A stretch of 64,000 bases of DNA. Origin: Tolumonas osonensis. GTDB taxonomy: Bacteria > Pseudomonadota > Gammaproteobacteria > Enterobacterales > Aeromonadaceae. Location: the NCBI RefSeq assembly GCF_014202415.1, contig NZ_JACHGR010000005.1, forward strand, positions 248,001-312,000, read 5' to 3'. The notes beneath the pieces are model-generated. The model searched no databases and had not been told where the DNA came from. It saw only the letters and a program-made list of their open reading frames with translations. Shown one piece after another: positions 7,130 through 15,341 of the stretch (its first letter is position 1; the number at the start of each line of letters is the position of its first letter). Both the position numbers and the translations under genes were made by a program.

Positions 7130-9142
7130 TTAACCCAGCGTCAGTTGCTGCTGTAACTCGTGGATCTGATCGCGCAGGGTTGCCGCCTGTTCAAATTCCA
7201 GATTGCGGGCATGTTCGAACATCTGGTTTTCCAACCGCTTGATCTCTTTTGCCAATTCATTCGGATGCAGCCGCTGATAATGTGCGCCGGATTCCGCCAC
7301 TTTTCTGGCTGCTTTCCCTGAGGTTTTACTGCTGCTCACACCACCGAGCTGCATGACATCCACCACTTTCTTGTTTAACCCTTTCGGTGTAATGCCATGT
7401 TCTAGGTTGAATGCCTGTTGTACGGCACGGCGGCGATTGGTTTCATCGATCGCGGTTTTCATGGAATCGGTAATCCGATCTCCATACAGGATGGCCCTAC
7501 CATTCAGATTTCGGGCCGCACGACCAATCGTCTGGATCAATGAGCGGGTAGAACGCAGGAAACCTTCTTTATCTGCATCCAGAATCGCGACCAGTGACAC
7601 CTCCGGCATATCCAGCCCTTCACGCAGCAGGTTGATACCCACCAGGACATCAAACTCGCCCAGACGCAGATCCCGGATGATCTCCATCCGTTCAACGGTA
7701 TCAATATCGGAATGCAGATAACGTACTTTGACATCATGCTCATGCAGGTATTCCGTCAGATCTTCCGACATGCGTTTGGTTAATGTGGTCACCAGCACCC
7801 GTTCATTAATCTGTACTCTCTTTCGTATTTCAGAAAGCAAATCATCCACCTGAGTGGTGACCGGACGAACTTCCACTTCCGGATCCAGCAGTCCGGTCGG
7901 ACGGACGACCTGTTCAACCACATCGCCACCCGATTGGTTCAGTTCATAGGCTGCAGGCGTTGCCGACACAAACACGGTCTGCGGCATCAGCGCTTCAAAT
8001 TCATCAAACTTCAGCGGCCGGTTATCCAGCGCGGATGGCAGACGGAAGCCATACTCCACCAGCGTCTCTTTACGGGAGCGATCCCCCTTATACATGGCGC
8101 CGATTTGCGGAACCGTCACATGCGATTCGTCGATAATCAACAGGCCATCCGCAGGCAGATAATCAAACAGCGTGGGTGGCGGTTCACCGGCAGCCCGCCC
8201 GGACAGGTAACGGGAATAGTTTTCGATACCGGAGCAATAACCCAGCTCCTGCATCATCTCGATATCAAACAGTGTCCGCTGCGTCAGCCGTTGCTCTTCC
8301 AGCAGTTTATTCGCCGACAGCAACTGCTCCCGCCGTTCCGCCAGCTCCACTTTAATATTGTCGATTGCCTGCAGGATGGTATCGCGCGGCGTGACATAGT
8401 GGCTTTTCGGGAACACGGTAAACCGGGGAATGACCTTTTCTACCGCACCGGTCAGCGGATCAAACAGACTAAGCCGTTCGACCTCTTCATCGAATAATTC
8501 AACTCTGACGGCCATCTTGTCCGATTCAGCCGGGAAGATATCGATCACATCGCCTTTTACCCGGAATGTCGCACGCTGGAACACAGCGTCATTGCGGGTA
8601 TATTGCAGCTCGGCCAGTCGCCGCAAAATATCGCGTTGGTTGATGATATCGCCCTGCCGCAGGTGCAGCATCATGCTGAGATAAGACTGCGGATCGCCCA
8701 GACCATAGATCGCGGAAACGGATGCCACGATGACCACATCGCGCCGCTCCAGGAGCGCTTTCGTCGCCGATAACCGCATCTGTTCGATGTGATCGTTGAT
8801 GGATGCATCTTTTTCTATAAAGGTATCGGTGGTCGGGACATACGCTTCCGGCTGGTAGTAGTCGTAGTAAGAAACGAAATACTCGACCGCATTCTCCGGG
8901 AAAAACTCCCGCATCTCGCCATACAGCTGTGCCGCCAGCGTCTTGTTCGGCGCCAGGATCATGGTCGGCCGGTTGAGTTTGGCAATGACATTCGCCATGG
9001 TGAACGTTTTGCCGGAACCGGTCACCCCCAATAATGTTTGGTGGGCAAGGCCAGCATCAATACCACTCAGCAATTGCGCAATGGCTTTGGGCTGATCGCC
9101 CCCAGGCTGGAATTGGCTGGCTAACTTAAAGGTTTTGCTCAT
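7130..9142 (-). CDS. uvrB: excinuclease ABC subunit B
   Basis: The damage-verifying helicase-like subunit of nucleotide excision repair, loaded by UvrA and cut with by UvrC. 670 residues against 673 in E. coli. Walker A GVTGSGKT lies at 39-46 and the beta-hairpin [12 protein letters not shown] near 92-103. DESH (motif II), helicase motifs [17 protein letters not shown] and QTIGRAARN follow, and a C-terminal UVR motif ([17 protein letters not shown]) contacts UvrC. I looked for a LexA box between 9143 and 9340 and saw no canonical CTGT-N8-ACAG; a short TACCA-GTT-TGGTA palindrome lies at 9187-9199. Divergent tRNA-Asn genes and a DnaA-box cluster lie upstream. Confidence 0.97.
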   Translation of the reverse strand: MSKTFKLASQFQPGGDQPKAIAQLLSGIDAGLAHQTLLGVTGSGKTFTMANVIAKLNRPTMILAPNKTLAAQLYGEMREFFPENAVEYFVSYYDYYQPEAYVPTTDTFIEKDASINDHIEQMRLSATKALLERRDVVIVASVSAIYGLGDPQSYLSMMLHLRQGDIINQRDILRRLAELQYTRNDAVFQRATFRVKGDVIDIFPAESDKMAVRVELFDEEVERLSLFDPLTGAVEKVIPRFTVFPKSHYVTPRDTILQAIDNIKVELAERREQLLSANKLLEEQRLTQRTLFDIEMMQELGYCSGIENYSRYLSGRAAGEPPPTLFDYLPADGLLIIDESHVTVPQIGAMYKGDRSRKETLVEYGFRLPSALDNRPLKFDEFEALMPQTVFVSATPAAYELNQSGGDVVEQVVRPTGLLDPEVEVRPVTTQVDDLLSEIRKRVQINERVLVTTLTKRMSEDLTEYLHEHDVKVRYLHSDIDTVERMEIIRDLRLGEFDVLVGINLLREGLDMPEVSLVAILDADKEGFLRSTRSLIQTIGRAARNLNGRAILYGDRITDSMKTAIDETNRRRAVQQAFNLEHGITPKGLNKKVVDVMQLGGVSSSKTSGKAARKVAESGAHYQRLHPNELAKEIKRLENQMFEHARNLEFEQAATLRDQIHELQQQLTLG

Positions 9143-9300
9143 ACGACTATCGCACCAAAAATGATGGGCATATAGTATATGTTAGCTACCAGTTTGGTAC
9201 TATTCCGCATTCAGCAATCCCGATGAATTGGTTATTTCAGCCGGGACACCGAAAATAGATTACTTTTCATCCAAACAGTGATCTGTGATCTATTTATGGC

Positions 9301-9329
9301 TTGACCCACCTGCCGCCCATGCGTAGTAT
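9301..9329 (+). promoter_or_regulatory. promoter of first tRNA-Asn
   Basis: TTGACC (9301-9306) and TAGTAT (9324-9329) are separated by exactly 17 bases. A GC-rich stretch lies just after the -10 element, typical of stringently controlled stable-RNA promoters. Confidence 0.75.
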
Positions 9330-9340
9330 TGTCCGCCCAT

Positions 9341-9416
9341 TCCCTCGTAGTTCAGTCGGTAGAACGGCGGACTGTTAATCCGTATGTCACTGGTTCGAGT
9401 CCAGTCGAGGGAGCCA
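9341..9416 (+). tRNA. tRNA-Asn (GTT), copy 1
   Basis: A 76-base cloverleaf with encoded CCA. The acceptor stem is TCCCTCG/CGAGGGA with a G discriminator. The D arm is followed by anticodon loop CTGTTAA (anticodon GTT) and T loop TTCGAGT. It is nearly identical to E. coli tRNA-Asn and identical to copies 2 and 4 here. Confidence 0.96.
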
Positions 9417-9449
9417 TCTTTCCTGGCAGATCCTGCCACATTCCCCTAC

Positions 9450-9737
9450 TTATCCACGGTTTTTTCGTCATGTGCGCCAAAATAATGCACATTTCGGAAT
9501 GCTGTATTTTTGCTCAAACTTTATTCACCCCCTTCTTTCTCCTGGTCTGCACAAAAAAATAATTCATTGATTTTATTGTGTTTTAATTTTGCAATAATTT
9601 TACGATTGTTTTTTGAACGCCTTATGCCACGCGGCTTAGCACAGCATATAACAAAATAACACACAGGGTTATCCACAGATTCTGTGGGTAAACGACGCGA
9701 GCCCTTGCCATTACTGGCATTAGCCCGCTGTTGATAA
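9450..9737. promoter_or_regulatory. DnaA-box cluster with IHF site (DARS/datA-like)
   Basis: Four 9-mers match the DnaA box: TTATCCACG (9450-9458, +), the perfect TTATCCACA (9669-9677, +), TTACCCACA (9683-9691, -) and TTATCAACA (9729-9737, -). An exact fit to the IHF consensus WATCAANNNNTTR lies at 9560-9572 on the minus strand, in a very AT-rich stretch. No gene fills 9417-9863. The two central boxes oppose each other with a 5-base gap and the third points the same way as the second, which resembles a DARS core. In E. coli, DARS1 lies beside uvrB and datA lies near a tRNA cluster. The role is inferred. Confidence 0.5.
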
Positions 9738-9810
9738 CAATGCGCCTGTTTGAAACTGCTCATCAATTCGGCAAACGAATCAGAAGCATCACTTTTTGCT
9801 GTTTCCTCGG

Positions 9811-9839
9811 TTGACAGTCACCATACCAATCAGTAACAT
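9811..9839 (+). promoter_or_regulatory. promoter of the three-tRNA-Asn cluster
   Basis: A consensus TTGACA (9811-9816) and TAACAT (9834-9839) with 17-base spacing, followed by GCGCCCCG, a GC-rich discriminator like that of stringently controlled tRNA and rRNA promoters. It lies 24 bases before copy 2. Confidence 0.8.
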
Positions 9840-9863
9840 GCGCCCCGTCTTGAAGAGAACGAT

Positions 9864-9939
9864 TCCCTCGTAGTTCAGTCGGTAGAACGGCGGACTGTTA
9901 ATCCGTATGTCACTGGTTCGAGTCCAGTCGAGGGAGCCA
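9864..9939 (+). tRNA. tRNA-Asn (GTT), copy 2
   Basis: Identical to copy 1 over all 76 bases, CCA encoded. First gene of a three-tRNA transcription unit with spacers of 16 and 4 bases. Confidence 0.96.
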
Positions 9940-9955
9940 CATCAAGACAAGCGAT

Positions 9956-10031
9956 TCCTCCTTAGTTCAGTCGGTAGAACGGCGGACTGTTAATCCGTAT
10001 GTCGCTGGTTCAAGTCCAGCAGGAGGAGCCA
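9956..10031 (+). tRNA. tRNA-Asn (GTT), copy 3, variant stems
   Basis: Same anticodon arm and D arm as the other copies. The acceptor stem is TCCTCCT/AGGAGGA and the T stem GCTGG/CCAGC, both with fully compensated pairs, and the T loop is TTCAAGT. Every change keeps pairing, so it is a functional isodecoder rather than a decayed copy. Confidence 0.95.
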
Positions 10032-10035
10032 CTTT

Positions 10036-10111
10036 TCCCTCGTAGTTCAGTCGGTAGAACGGCGGACTGTTAATCCGTATGTCACTGGTTCGAGTCCAGT
10101 CGAGGGAGCCA
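10036..10111 (+). tRNA. tRNA-Asn (GTT), copy 4
   Basis: Identical to copies 1 and 2, CCA encoded, only four bases after copy 3. Last gene of the cluster; a T-rich stretch follows but I see no strong terminator hairpin. Confidence 0.96.
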
Positions 10112-10176
10112 TCTTCTTTTCTTCTCTGTTTTAACTTCTTATTTTTCCCTGATTCAAAAATCTCTTTTTTATCTGT

Positions 10177-11604
10177 TCAATTCGCCAGCTCGCATGCTAT
10201 TTCCCCTAACCGCTTTAAACCCTGAATATATTTTTCCGACATCTCAAAACAGCAGGTCAGCCGTAAACAATTCTGATAACGCTGGCTGGTGGAATAGAGC
10301 AAACCGGGAATGCAGACGATATGCTCTGCCAGTGCCCTACGGGCCAGTTCCAGGCTGTTGATGTTGTCCGGTAGTTCCAGCCAGAGAATAAAGCCACCGG
10401 TTGGCTGGCTGGCGCGGGTACCGGCAGGAAAATATTGCGCAATGAGACTGCGGATATGGTTGATCTGCATGGAATACAGGCGCCGTAAATTGCGCAGATG
10501 ACGCTCATAGCCACCATTTTCGAGAAATTGTGCTATCGCTTCAGAGAGCAGACTTGATTCCGCCACACTGGTCAGAAACTTCAGTTTGCGGATGGATTCA
10601 TGAAACCGGCCCGGCGCGATCCAGCCAATACGAAAATCGGGCGCCAGTGTTTTGGTATAACTGGCGCTGGTCATCACCCAGCCGCCTTCATCGTAGGCTT
10701 TGAGCAGCGGCTCCGGCGGATTCACAAATTGTAGATCGGCGTGCTGCGCATCTTCTATCACCGGCACCTGATATTGATTGGCCATTTTTGCGAGACGCGC
10801 CTTGTTTTCGCGACTCATGGTAAAACCTAGCGGATTATGCACCGTCGGGATGGTGATGATCGCGGCGATCGGCGTCTGTTGCAGCGTCGCCTCCAGTTCA
10901 TCCAGATCCATCCCTGTCAGCGGATGGGTGGTAATTTCAAGCCAGTTCACCCCCAGCGCTTCCAATAATGGATACAGATTAAAATAGGTAGGCGTTTCCA
11001 CGATGACGGTGGCACCGGGTTTGGTCACGGCCCGGATAGCCAGATTCAGCGCATCAAGCACGCCATGCGTCAGGATCAAATCATCGGCACTGACGGAGAC
11101 CCCCAGCTGGATCAGCCGCTGTGCTATTTGCTGCCGCAGGGTCAGTGAACCTGGCGGCAGTGCATATTTCGCCACCAGATCGCTTTGCTTGCGCAAAATT
11201 CCCGCTGTCAATCGAGATAGTCGTTCGGTTGGATAAAACGCTTTTCCTTTTGGACAGGCCAGACCAAAATCCACATAGTCCGGTTGATCCTGATGTGACA
11301 GGATCGCTTCAATAAACGCATTCAGGGTATCCGCCTGCCGTTCATCCGCCCGTGATGGCTTCAGTGGCTGTGTCGGCTCCGGTAATTGGGTGCGGACAAA
11401 ATAGCCGGATTTTGGCCGGGCCTCGATCAGTCCCTTATCTTCCAGCAAACGGTAAGCTGCGGTTACGGTGTTAATGCTCAGTTTGCGTTGCCGGGCACAG
11501 TCGCGGACCGATAGCAACTTGCTGCCCGGGGCGATGATCCCCTGTTGAATGGCAGTTGCGATTTTATCGGCCAGTTGCAGGTAAAGCAGTGCGGTTTCTG
11601 TCAT
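10177..11604 (-). CDS. MocR-family transcriptional regulator (GntR HTH plus aminotransferase-like domain)
   Basis: A winged-helix GntR domain occupies about residues 5-75 (LLSVRDCARQRKLSINTVTAAYRLLEDKGLI) and is joined to a fold-type I aminotransferase domain with the PLP lysine in ASYTKTLAPDFRIGW. MocR proteins such as PdxR, GabR and TauR bind PLP or a PLP-amine adduct and control adjacent genes. The frame opens back to 11655, but the MTETALLYLQLADKIA start at 11604 gives the usual 475 residues. It is divergent from an RhtC-like exporter, which it probably controls. The ligand is not evident. Confidence 0.88.
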   Translation of the reverse strand: MTETALLYLQLADKIATAIQQGIIAPGSKLLSVRDCARQRKLSINTVTAAYRLLEDKGLIEARPKSGYFVRTQLPEPTQPLKPSRADERQADTLNAFIEAILSHQDQPDYVDFGLACPKGKAFYPTERLSRLTAGILRKQSDLVAKYALPPGSLTLRQQIAQRLIQLGVSVSADDLILTHGVLDALNLAIRAVTKPGATVIVETPTYFNLYPLLEALGVNWLEITTHPLTGMDLDELEATLQQTPIAAIITIPTVHNPLGFTMSRENKARLAKMANQYQVPVIEDAQHADLQFVNPPEPLLKAYDEGGWVMTSASYTKTLAPDFRIGWIAPGRFHESIRKLKFLTSVAESSLLSEAIAQFLENGGYERHLRNLRRLYSMQINHIRSLIAQYFPAGTRASQPTGGFILWLELPDNINSLELARRALAEHIVCIPGLLYSTSQRYQNCLRLTCCFEMSEKYIQGLKRLGEIACELAN

Positions 11605-11752
11605 GGCGTCGGCGAATAGAGAGTGATGGTGACAGTATAAATCTGTACCCATCAAAAATCATAATATCTGCATCTGTTACCATCCGTTCGACATTCTTAT
11701 ACTGCCCGCACACCGGTGTTCATCTGTCATTGTTTTGCGGGAGTAGTTGCTC

Positions 11753-12370
11753 ATGTTACTGAGTTTATTTGTGATCCATCTGTGCGCACTGGCGGCACCG
11801 GGACCGGATTTCTTTTTTGTTTCCAGAACAGCCCTGTCGGGCCGGCTTCGTCATTTAGTTGAATCGGCCAGTGGGGTCGCTATTGGTATTCTGATCTGGG
11901 CAACGCTGACTTTGCTGGGGCTCAACCTGTTGTTTGAGCGATTCCCGTATGCCAAGCTGGTGATCATGACGGCGGGTGCCATTTATCTGCTGAAACTGGC
12001 GGTGGATATTTACCGTTCGGCCAGACAGCCGCTGAATGAGCTCTCTGCATCCGGCGAACAATTACAAAATGTACTGCTTAAAGGCGTACTGACGAATCTG
12101 GCAAACCCGAAAGCCGTGATTTATTTCACCAGCATTTTTTCATCGATTCCGGGGATCGGAAACAGTTCTTCGCTGATTTCACAGATCCTCGTGCTGATCT
12201 TTATTGAATCGCTGCTCTGGTTTTTCCTGGTCGGCAAAATGTTTACTCTGGCTCGCATCCGGCAATATTACAGCGAGCATAAATGCTGGGTGGATTACTT
12301 TTCCGCCGCCGTGTTTGCGCTGTTTGCCGGTTTTATCCTGTTCGATGTGGTGCATCTGCTGATGGTGTAA
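11753..12370 (+). CDS. LysE/RhtB family amino-acid exporter, RhtC-like
   Basis: 205 residues with five or six membrane segments. The N-terminal APGPDFFFVSRTALSG and the mid-protein LKGVLTNLANPKAVIYFTSIFS are very close to E. coli RhtC, the threonine exporter. The ATG at 11753 follows GCGGGAG; an in-frame TTG lies two codons earlier. It is divergent from a MocR regulator with about 150 bases between the starts, so export is probably induced by an amino acid or amine sensed by that protein. RhtC-like assignment is good; the true substrate may differ. Confidence 0.87.
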   Translation: MLLSLFVIHLCALAAPGPDFFFVSRTALSGRLRHLVESASGVAIGILIWATLTLLGLNLLFERFPYAKLVIMTAGAIYLLKLAVDIYRSARQPLNELSASGEQLQNVLLKGVLTNLANPKAVIYFTSIFSSIPGIGNSSSLISQILVLIFIESLLWFFLVGKMFTLARIRQYYSEHKCWVDYFSAAVFALFAGFILFDVVHLLMV

Positions 12371-12383
12371 CTAACATCTCCTA

Positions 12384-12407
12384 GGGGAAATGCAAACTGC
12401 TTTCCCC
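12384..12407. terminator. weak hairpin between the exporter and phrB
   Basis: GGGGAAA (12384-12390) pairs with TTTCCCC (12401-12407), with an inner GCA/TGC extension. Only a short, broken T-run follows, so termination would be partial. It lies between convergent genes. Confidence 0.45.
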
Positions 12408-12420
12408 CTTTCTGGTCAGA

Positions 12421-13818
12421 TTATGGTTTAAACAAAGCCAGCGTGATTTCGCGGGCTTGTGCATGATCGACGATCGGAGCCGGGTAGCTATTCGACGGAT
12501 CAAAGATCTTCAGCCAGTCATGCGGCGTATGAATATAGTTTTCCGGCACATGACTTAACTCCGGTAACCAGCGTTTGATAAAGATCCCCTGTTCATCAAA
12601 TTTCTGTCCCTGCGCTGTCGGATTAAAGATCCGAAAATAAGGCGCGGCATCGGCCCCGGTACTGGCCGCCCACTGCCAGCCGCCATTATTGGCCGCCAGT
12701 TCGCCATCAATCAGATGCTGCATGAAGTAGCGTTCACCCCAGCGCCAGTCGATGTGCAGATCTTTCACCAGAAATGACGCCACGATCATCCGCAGACGGT
12801 TATGCATCCAGCCGGTCTGATTCAGACAGCGCATGGCGGCATCAACGATCGGATAACCGGTTTTACCTTCGCACCATGCAGTGAACAGCTGTTCATTGTT
12901 AGGCCAGCGGATGAGATCGGTCTCCGGCTTGAACCCTTTATGCATGCAAACCCGCGGATAAGCCACCAGCAGGTGCTGATAGAACTCGCGCCAGATCAGC
13001 TCATTCAGCCAGGTAAATCCCGGTTCGCTTTTCTCAAAGGGGATCTGTTCCAGCACTTCCTGCATCACAGCCAGACATTGCCGGATGGTGATGACGCCCA
13101 ACGCCAGATAGGGAGAAAGCCGGCTGGTGCCGTCAATCGCCGGAAAATCGCGTTTCGTCGTGTAATCAATCTGTTTGTCGTAAGCAAATTGCCGTAACTG
13201 ATTTAGCACCTCGTTTTCATTACCAAACCAGTTTTGGCTGGATACTTTGGGATAATCCACTGTTACCGGCTGCCATGCCAGCGTTTGCCCACGTGCCTGC
13301 GGTTGCGGCCAGACCTGATAGCCTTCTGCCATCAGCTTTTTCAGCCAGGCACGACTGAACGGCGTGTACACCTTAAACATGTCGCCACTACCCGTCAGGA
13401 TGGAACCCGGCGCAAACAGGCAACGGGCATCAAACCAGTGACAGGCGATTTGCCACTGTTCACAGTGCGCTTGCACGGCGGCATCCCGGCTTAGTTCATA
13501 GATCCCGATATCCCGGTTGGCATACAGCTGGCTGATACCATGTTGCCGGCAAAAATCACCGAGCGCAGACGGGATTGCCGCGTAATCGGCAACCGTGATG
13601 ACATGCATCGGAATGCCCCATTCAGCCAGCCTCTGACCGACGGCATTCAGGTGCCTCTCCAGCAGATCGGCTCGGATCGGTGCCAGATCATGCCGTTGCC
13701 ATTGTTCCGGCGTGACAAAATAGATGGCGCGGACATTTCCTGCCTGCAGACTTGCCGCATATAACGCCGGATGATCAAAGGTACGCAGATCATCGCGGAA
13801 CCAGACCAGTGATGACAT
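12421..13818 (-). CDS. phrB: deoxyribodipyrimidine photolyase
   Basis: Light-driven repair of cyclobutane pyrimidine dimers. 465 residues against 472 in E. coli. The N-terminal Rossmann domain begins VWFRDDLRTFDHPAL and binds the antenna cofactor. The C-terminal FAD domain carries TWLNELIWREFYQHLL, GYPIVDAAMRCLNQTGWMHN and NNGGWQWAASTGADAAPYF, the class I CPD photolyase signatures. A GGGGAGCG ribosome site precedes the ATG, and the gene starts 12 bases after the YbgA-like gene, as in E. coli ybgA-phr. Confidence 0.95.
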   Translation of the reverse strand: MSSLVWFRDDLRTFDHPALYAASLQAGNVRAIYFVTPEQWQRHDLAPIRADLLERHLNAVGQRLAEWGIPMHVITVADYAAIPSALGDFCRQHGISQLYANRDIGIYELSRDAAVQAHCEQWQIACHWFDARCLFAPGSILTGSGDMFKVYTPFSRAWLKKLMAEGYQVWPQPQARGQTLAWQPVTVDYPKVSSQNWFGNENEVLNQLRQFAYDKQIDYTTKRDFPAIDGTSRLSPYLALGVITIRQCLAVMQEVLEQIPFEKSEPGFTWLNELIWREFYQHLLVAYPRVCMHKGFKPETDLIRWPNNEQLFTAWCEGKTGYPIVDAAMRCLNQTGWMHNRLRMIVASFLVKDLHIDWRWGERYFMQHLIDGELAANNGGWQWAASTGADAAPYFRIFNPTAQGQKFDEQGIFIKRWLPELSHVPENYIHTPHDWLKIFDPSNSYPAPIVDHAQAREITLALFKP

Positions 13819-13830
13819 GTTCCGCTCCCC

Positions 13831-14796
13831 TTATAATCCGTAACGCAGGGCAAGATCTTCCGGATGCGGATTCAGGTAAACCTGAGCTGCCAGATAAGGG
13901 TTCGGATATTCCCGCAGATAATGCGAAATCAACGCCATCGGCACCATCAGCGGCACCAGTCCCCGCCGGTATTTGTCGATGGTGTTGTGTAACTCGGCTT
14001 TTTGCGCGGCAGAGAGTTGTTTTTTGAAATAGCCCTGCAGATGCTGTAAGACATTGGTGTGGTTTTTACGGCTGACCCGCTGCTGCAACCCTTGCATCAG
14101 ACCAGAAATATAACGGGCTGATAAATGATCAAGCGATAGATCAGATGCATCGCCAAGCAGTTTGCCCAGTGTTTTATACGCGGCAGGCTGGTGTGCAAAC
14201 AGCAGATATTTGTAGCGGGAATGAAACGCGATCAGCTTCCCTTTGGTGATGCCTTCTGCTTTCAGCGTAAGCCAGTCATGATAGGCAAATACCCGTGTGA
14301 CAAAATTTTCCCGCAGTACCGGGTCGCACAACCGGCCATCTTCTTCCACCGGTAGCAGTGGATTTTGTTCCATCAAAATGCGGGCATAGATACCGGTACC
14401 CTCTTTTACTGCGCCACTGCCTGCGCCCTGAGAGGAATAAATCTTGACCCGTTCCATGCCGCAGCTGGGCGATTTGGCACACAGGATGTAGCCCGCCAGA
14501 TGAGCAAAACCAGCTGTTTTCTGCTGCGCAAATTCGGTGAGTTTATCGGTGACATCAAAGCTGCCATCGGTTGCCTCAACATGGATCACGTCATCCCGTT
14601 TCACCAGACGGATGGCTTTGCGGGGGACGCCAAGGCCAATCGCCAGCTCCGGGCAAACCGGCATAAACGAGAAGTAACGGCTCAGTTCTTTTTCGACAAA
14701 CTCGGAACGTTTATGTCCGCCATCAAACCGGACTGGTTGCCCGAGTAAACAGGCACTGATGCCAACCTGTATTGGCTGTGTATTAAATTGAGACAT
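13831..14796 (-). CDS. ybgA: YbgA-like protein (DUF523 plus DUF1722)
   Basis: 321 residues in two domains. The N-terminal DUF523 (about 8-150) carries GISACLLGQPVRFDGGHKR, VCPELAIGLGVPR and CAKSPSCGMERVKIY, with several conserved Cys. The C-terminal DUF1722 (about 195-310) contains FHSRYKYLLFAHQPAAYKTLG. E. coli YbgA has only DUF1722; the fused form is common in other Gammaproteobacteria. The biochemical role is unknown, but it is repeatedly found beside phr, and it precedes phrB here by 12 bases. A MerR-like promoter with a 19-bp spacer lies upstream. Confidence 0.88.
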   Translation of the reverse strand: MSQFNTQPIQVGISACLLGQPVRFDGGHKRSEFVEKELSRYFSFMPVCPELAIGLGVPRKAIRLVKRDDVIHVEATDGSFDVTDKLTEFAQQKTAGFAHLAGYILCAKSPSCGMERVKIYSSQGAGSGAVKEGTGIYARILMEQNPLLPVEEDGRLCDPVLRENFVTRVFAYHDWLTLKAEGITKGKLIAFHSRYKYLLFAHQPAAYKTLGKLLGDASDLSLDHLSARYISGLMQGLQQRVSRKNHTNVLQHLQGYFKKQLSAAQKAELHNTIDKYRRGLVPLMVPMALISHYLREYPNPYLAAQVYLNPHPEDLALRYGL

Positions 14797-14870
14797 CCTT
14801 CATCCCCTGGTTAAGCCGGCAATAACATGGCGTCGGCGTTGATTAACACACTGATTGAGCATGATTTTTA

Positions 14871-14901
14871 ACTATACGTTTTACAGTATAGCCAGGATCA
14901 A
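14871..14901 (-). promoter_or_regulatory. MerR-type promoter of ybgA-phrB with inverted repeat
   Basis: On the minus strand TTGATC (14901-14896) and TATAGT (14876-14871) are 19 bp apart, an unusually long spacer. It contains an inverted repeat CTATAC-N8-GTATAG (14872-14891) that reaches into the -10 box. This is the geometry of MerR-family regulators; B12-dependent light sensors (LitR/CarH) of that family control photolyase genes elsewhere. No such regulator is in the window. Confidence 0.45.
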
Positions 14902-15341
14902 TCCGGAAATTATCCGGCTATGATTGCACCAATTTAAACAAAAAATCGGGCACCAGAAACCTGCAGCACCAAATTGCTACATGAATCCCATTATGGGGCT
15001 ACCTTTCAGGGCGAAAAGCCGTATAATGCCTCCCTAAAGGCGAAAATCAGCGCCAGACAGCACTCAAAGTCCCATCTGAAAAACCTTTCTTTTTCTCATA
15101 GTGTCTTGTTCTTAACAATCCCCGAACGCTTCCTTTTTGTTCTGTTTTTCTCAATGTAAACATTTACAGATTACGGTTTTTACACCTAAACCCCGCCCCT
15201 ATAGTGGTTTCCAGACTGCTGGCTACATCAACGGAACTGATAGGCACATTTGTGTCTCGGCCGAAAAGTTGGCGCTCTTTTAATTCTTTAGCACGCATCT
15301 TGCTGAAGCATCGTTAATCTAACGACGGGAAGAGAACCTTT
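14902..15341. other. gap upstream of the ABC transporter operon
   Basis: No protein is convincing here. A good -10 (TATAAT, in GCCGTATAATGCC near 15022) points rightward. A perfect 14-bp palindrome TGTAAA-CA-TTTACA lies at 15155-15168. About 40 bases later is TATAGT, which could be the -10 of the transporter operon with TTTACA upstream. A long leader of well over 100 bases then reaches the ATP-binding protein gene, whose AGAGAACC ribosome site precedes the ATG. Confidence 0.5.

Noticed and set aside
9143..9340. LexA (SOS) box upstream of uvrB
   Set aside because: I expected CTGT-N8-ACAG as in E. coli but found none by eye; a TACCA-GTT-TGGTA palindrome is too short to claim.
9341..10111. tRNA cluster as integration site of a mobile element
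   Set aside because: No integrase, partial tRNA repeats or foreign-looking genes adjoin; the repeats are complete tRNA genes.
14974..15159. 61-codon open frame in the gap before the transporter operon
   Set aside because: Crosses a promoter-like TATAAT and a palindrome, has no ribosome site and no recognisable sequence.
15170..15341. sigma-54 promoter for the ABC transporter operon
   Set aside because: A GG-N10-GC pair occurs near 15204-15220 but the surrounding bases do not fit TGGCAC-N5-TTGC.
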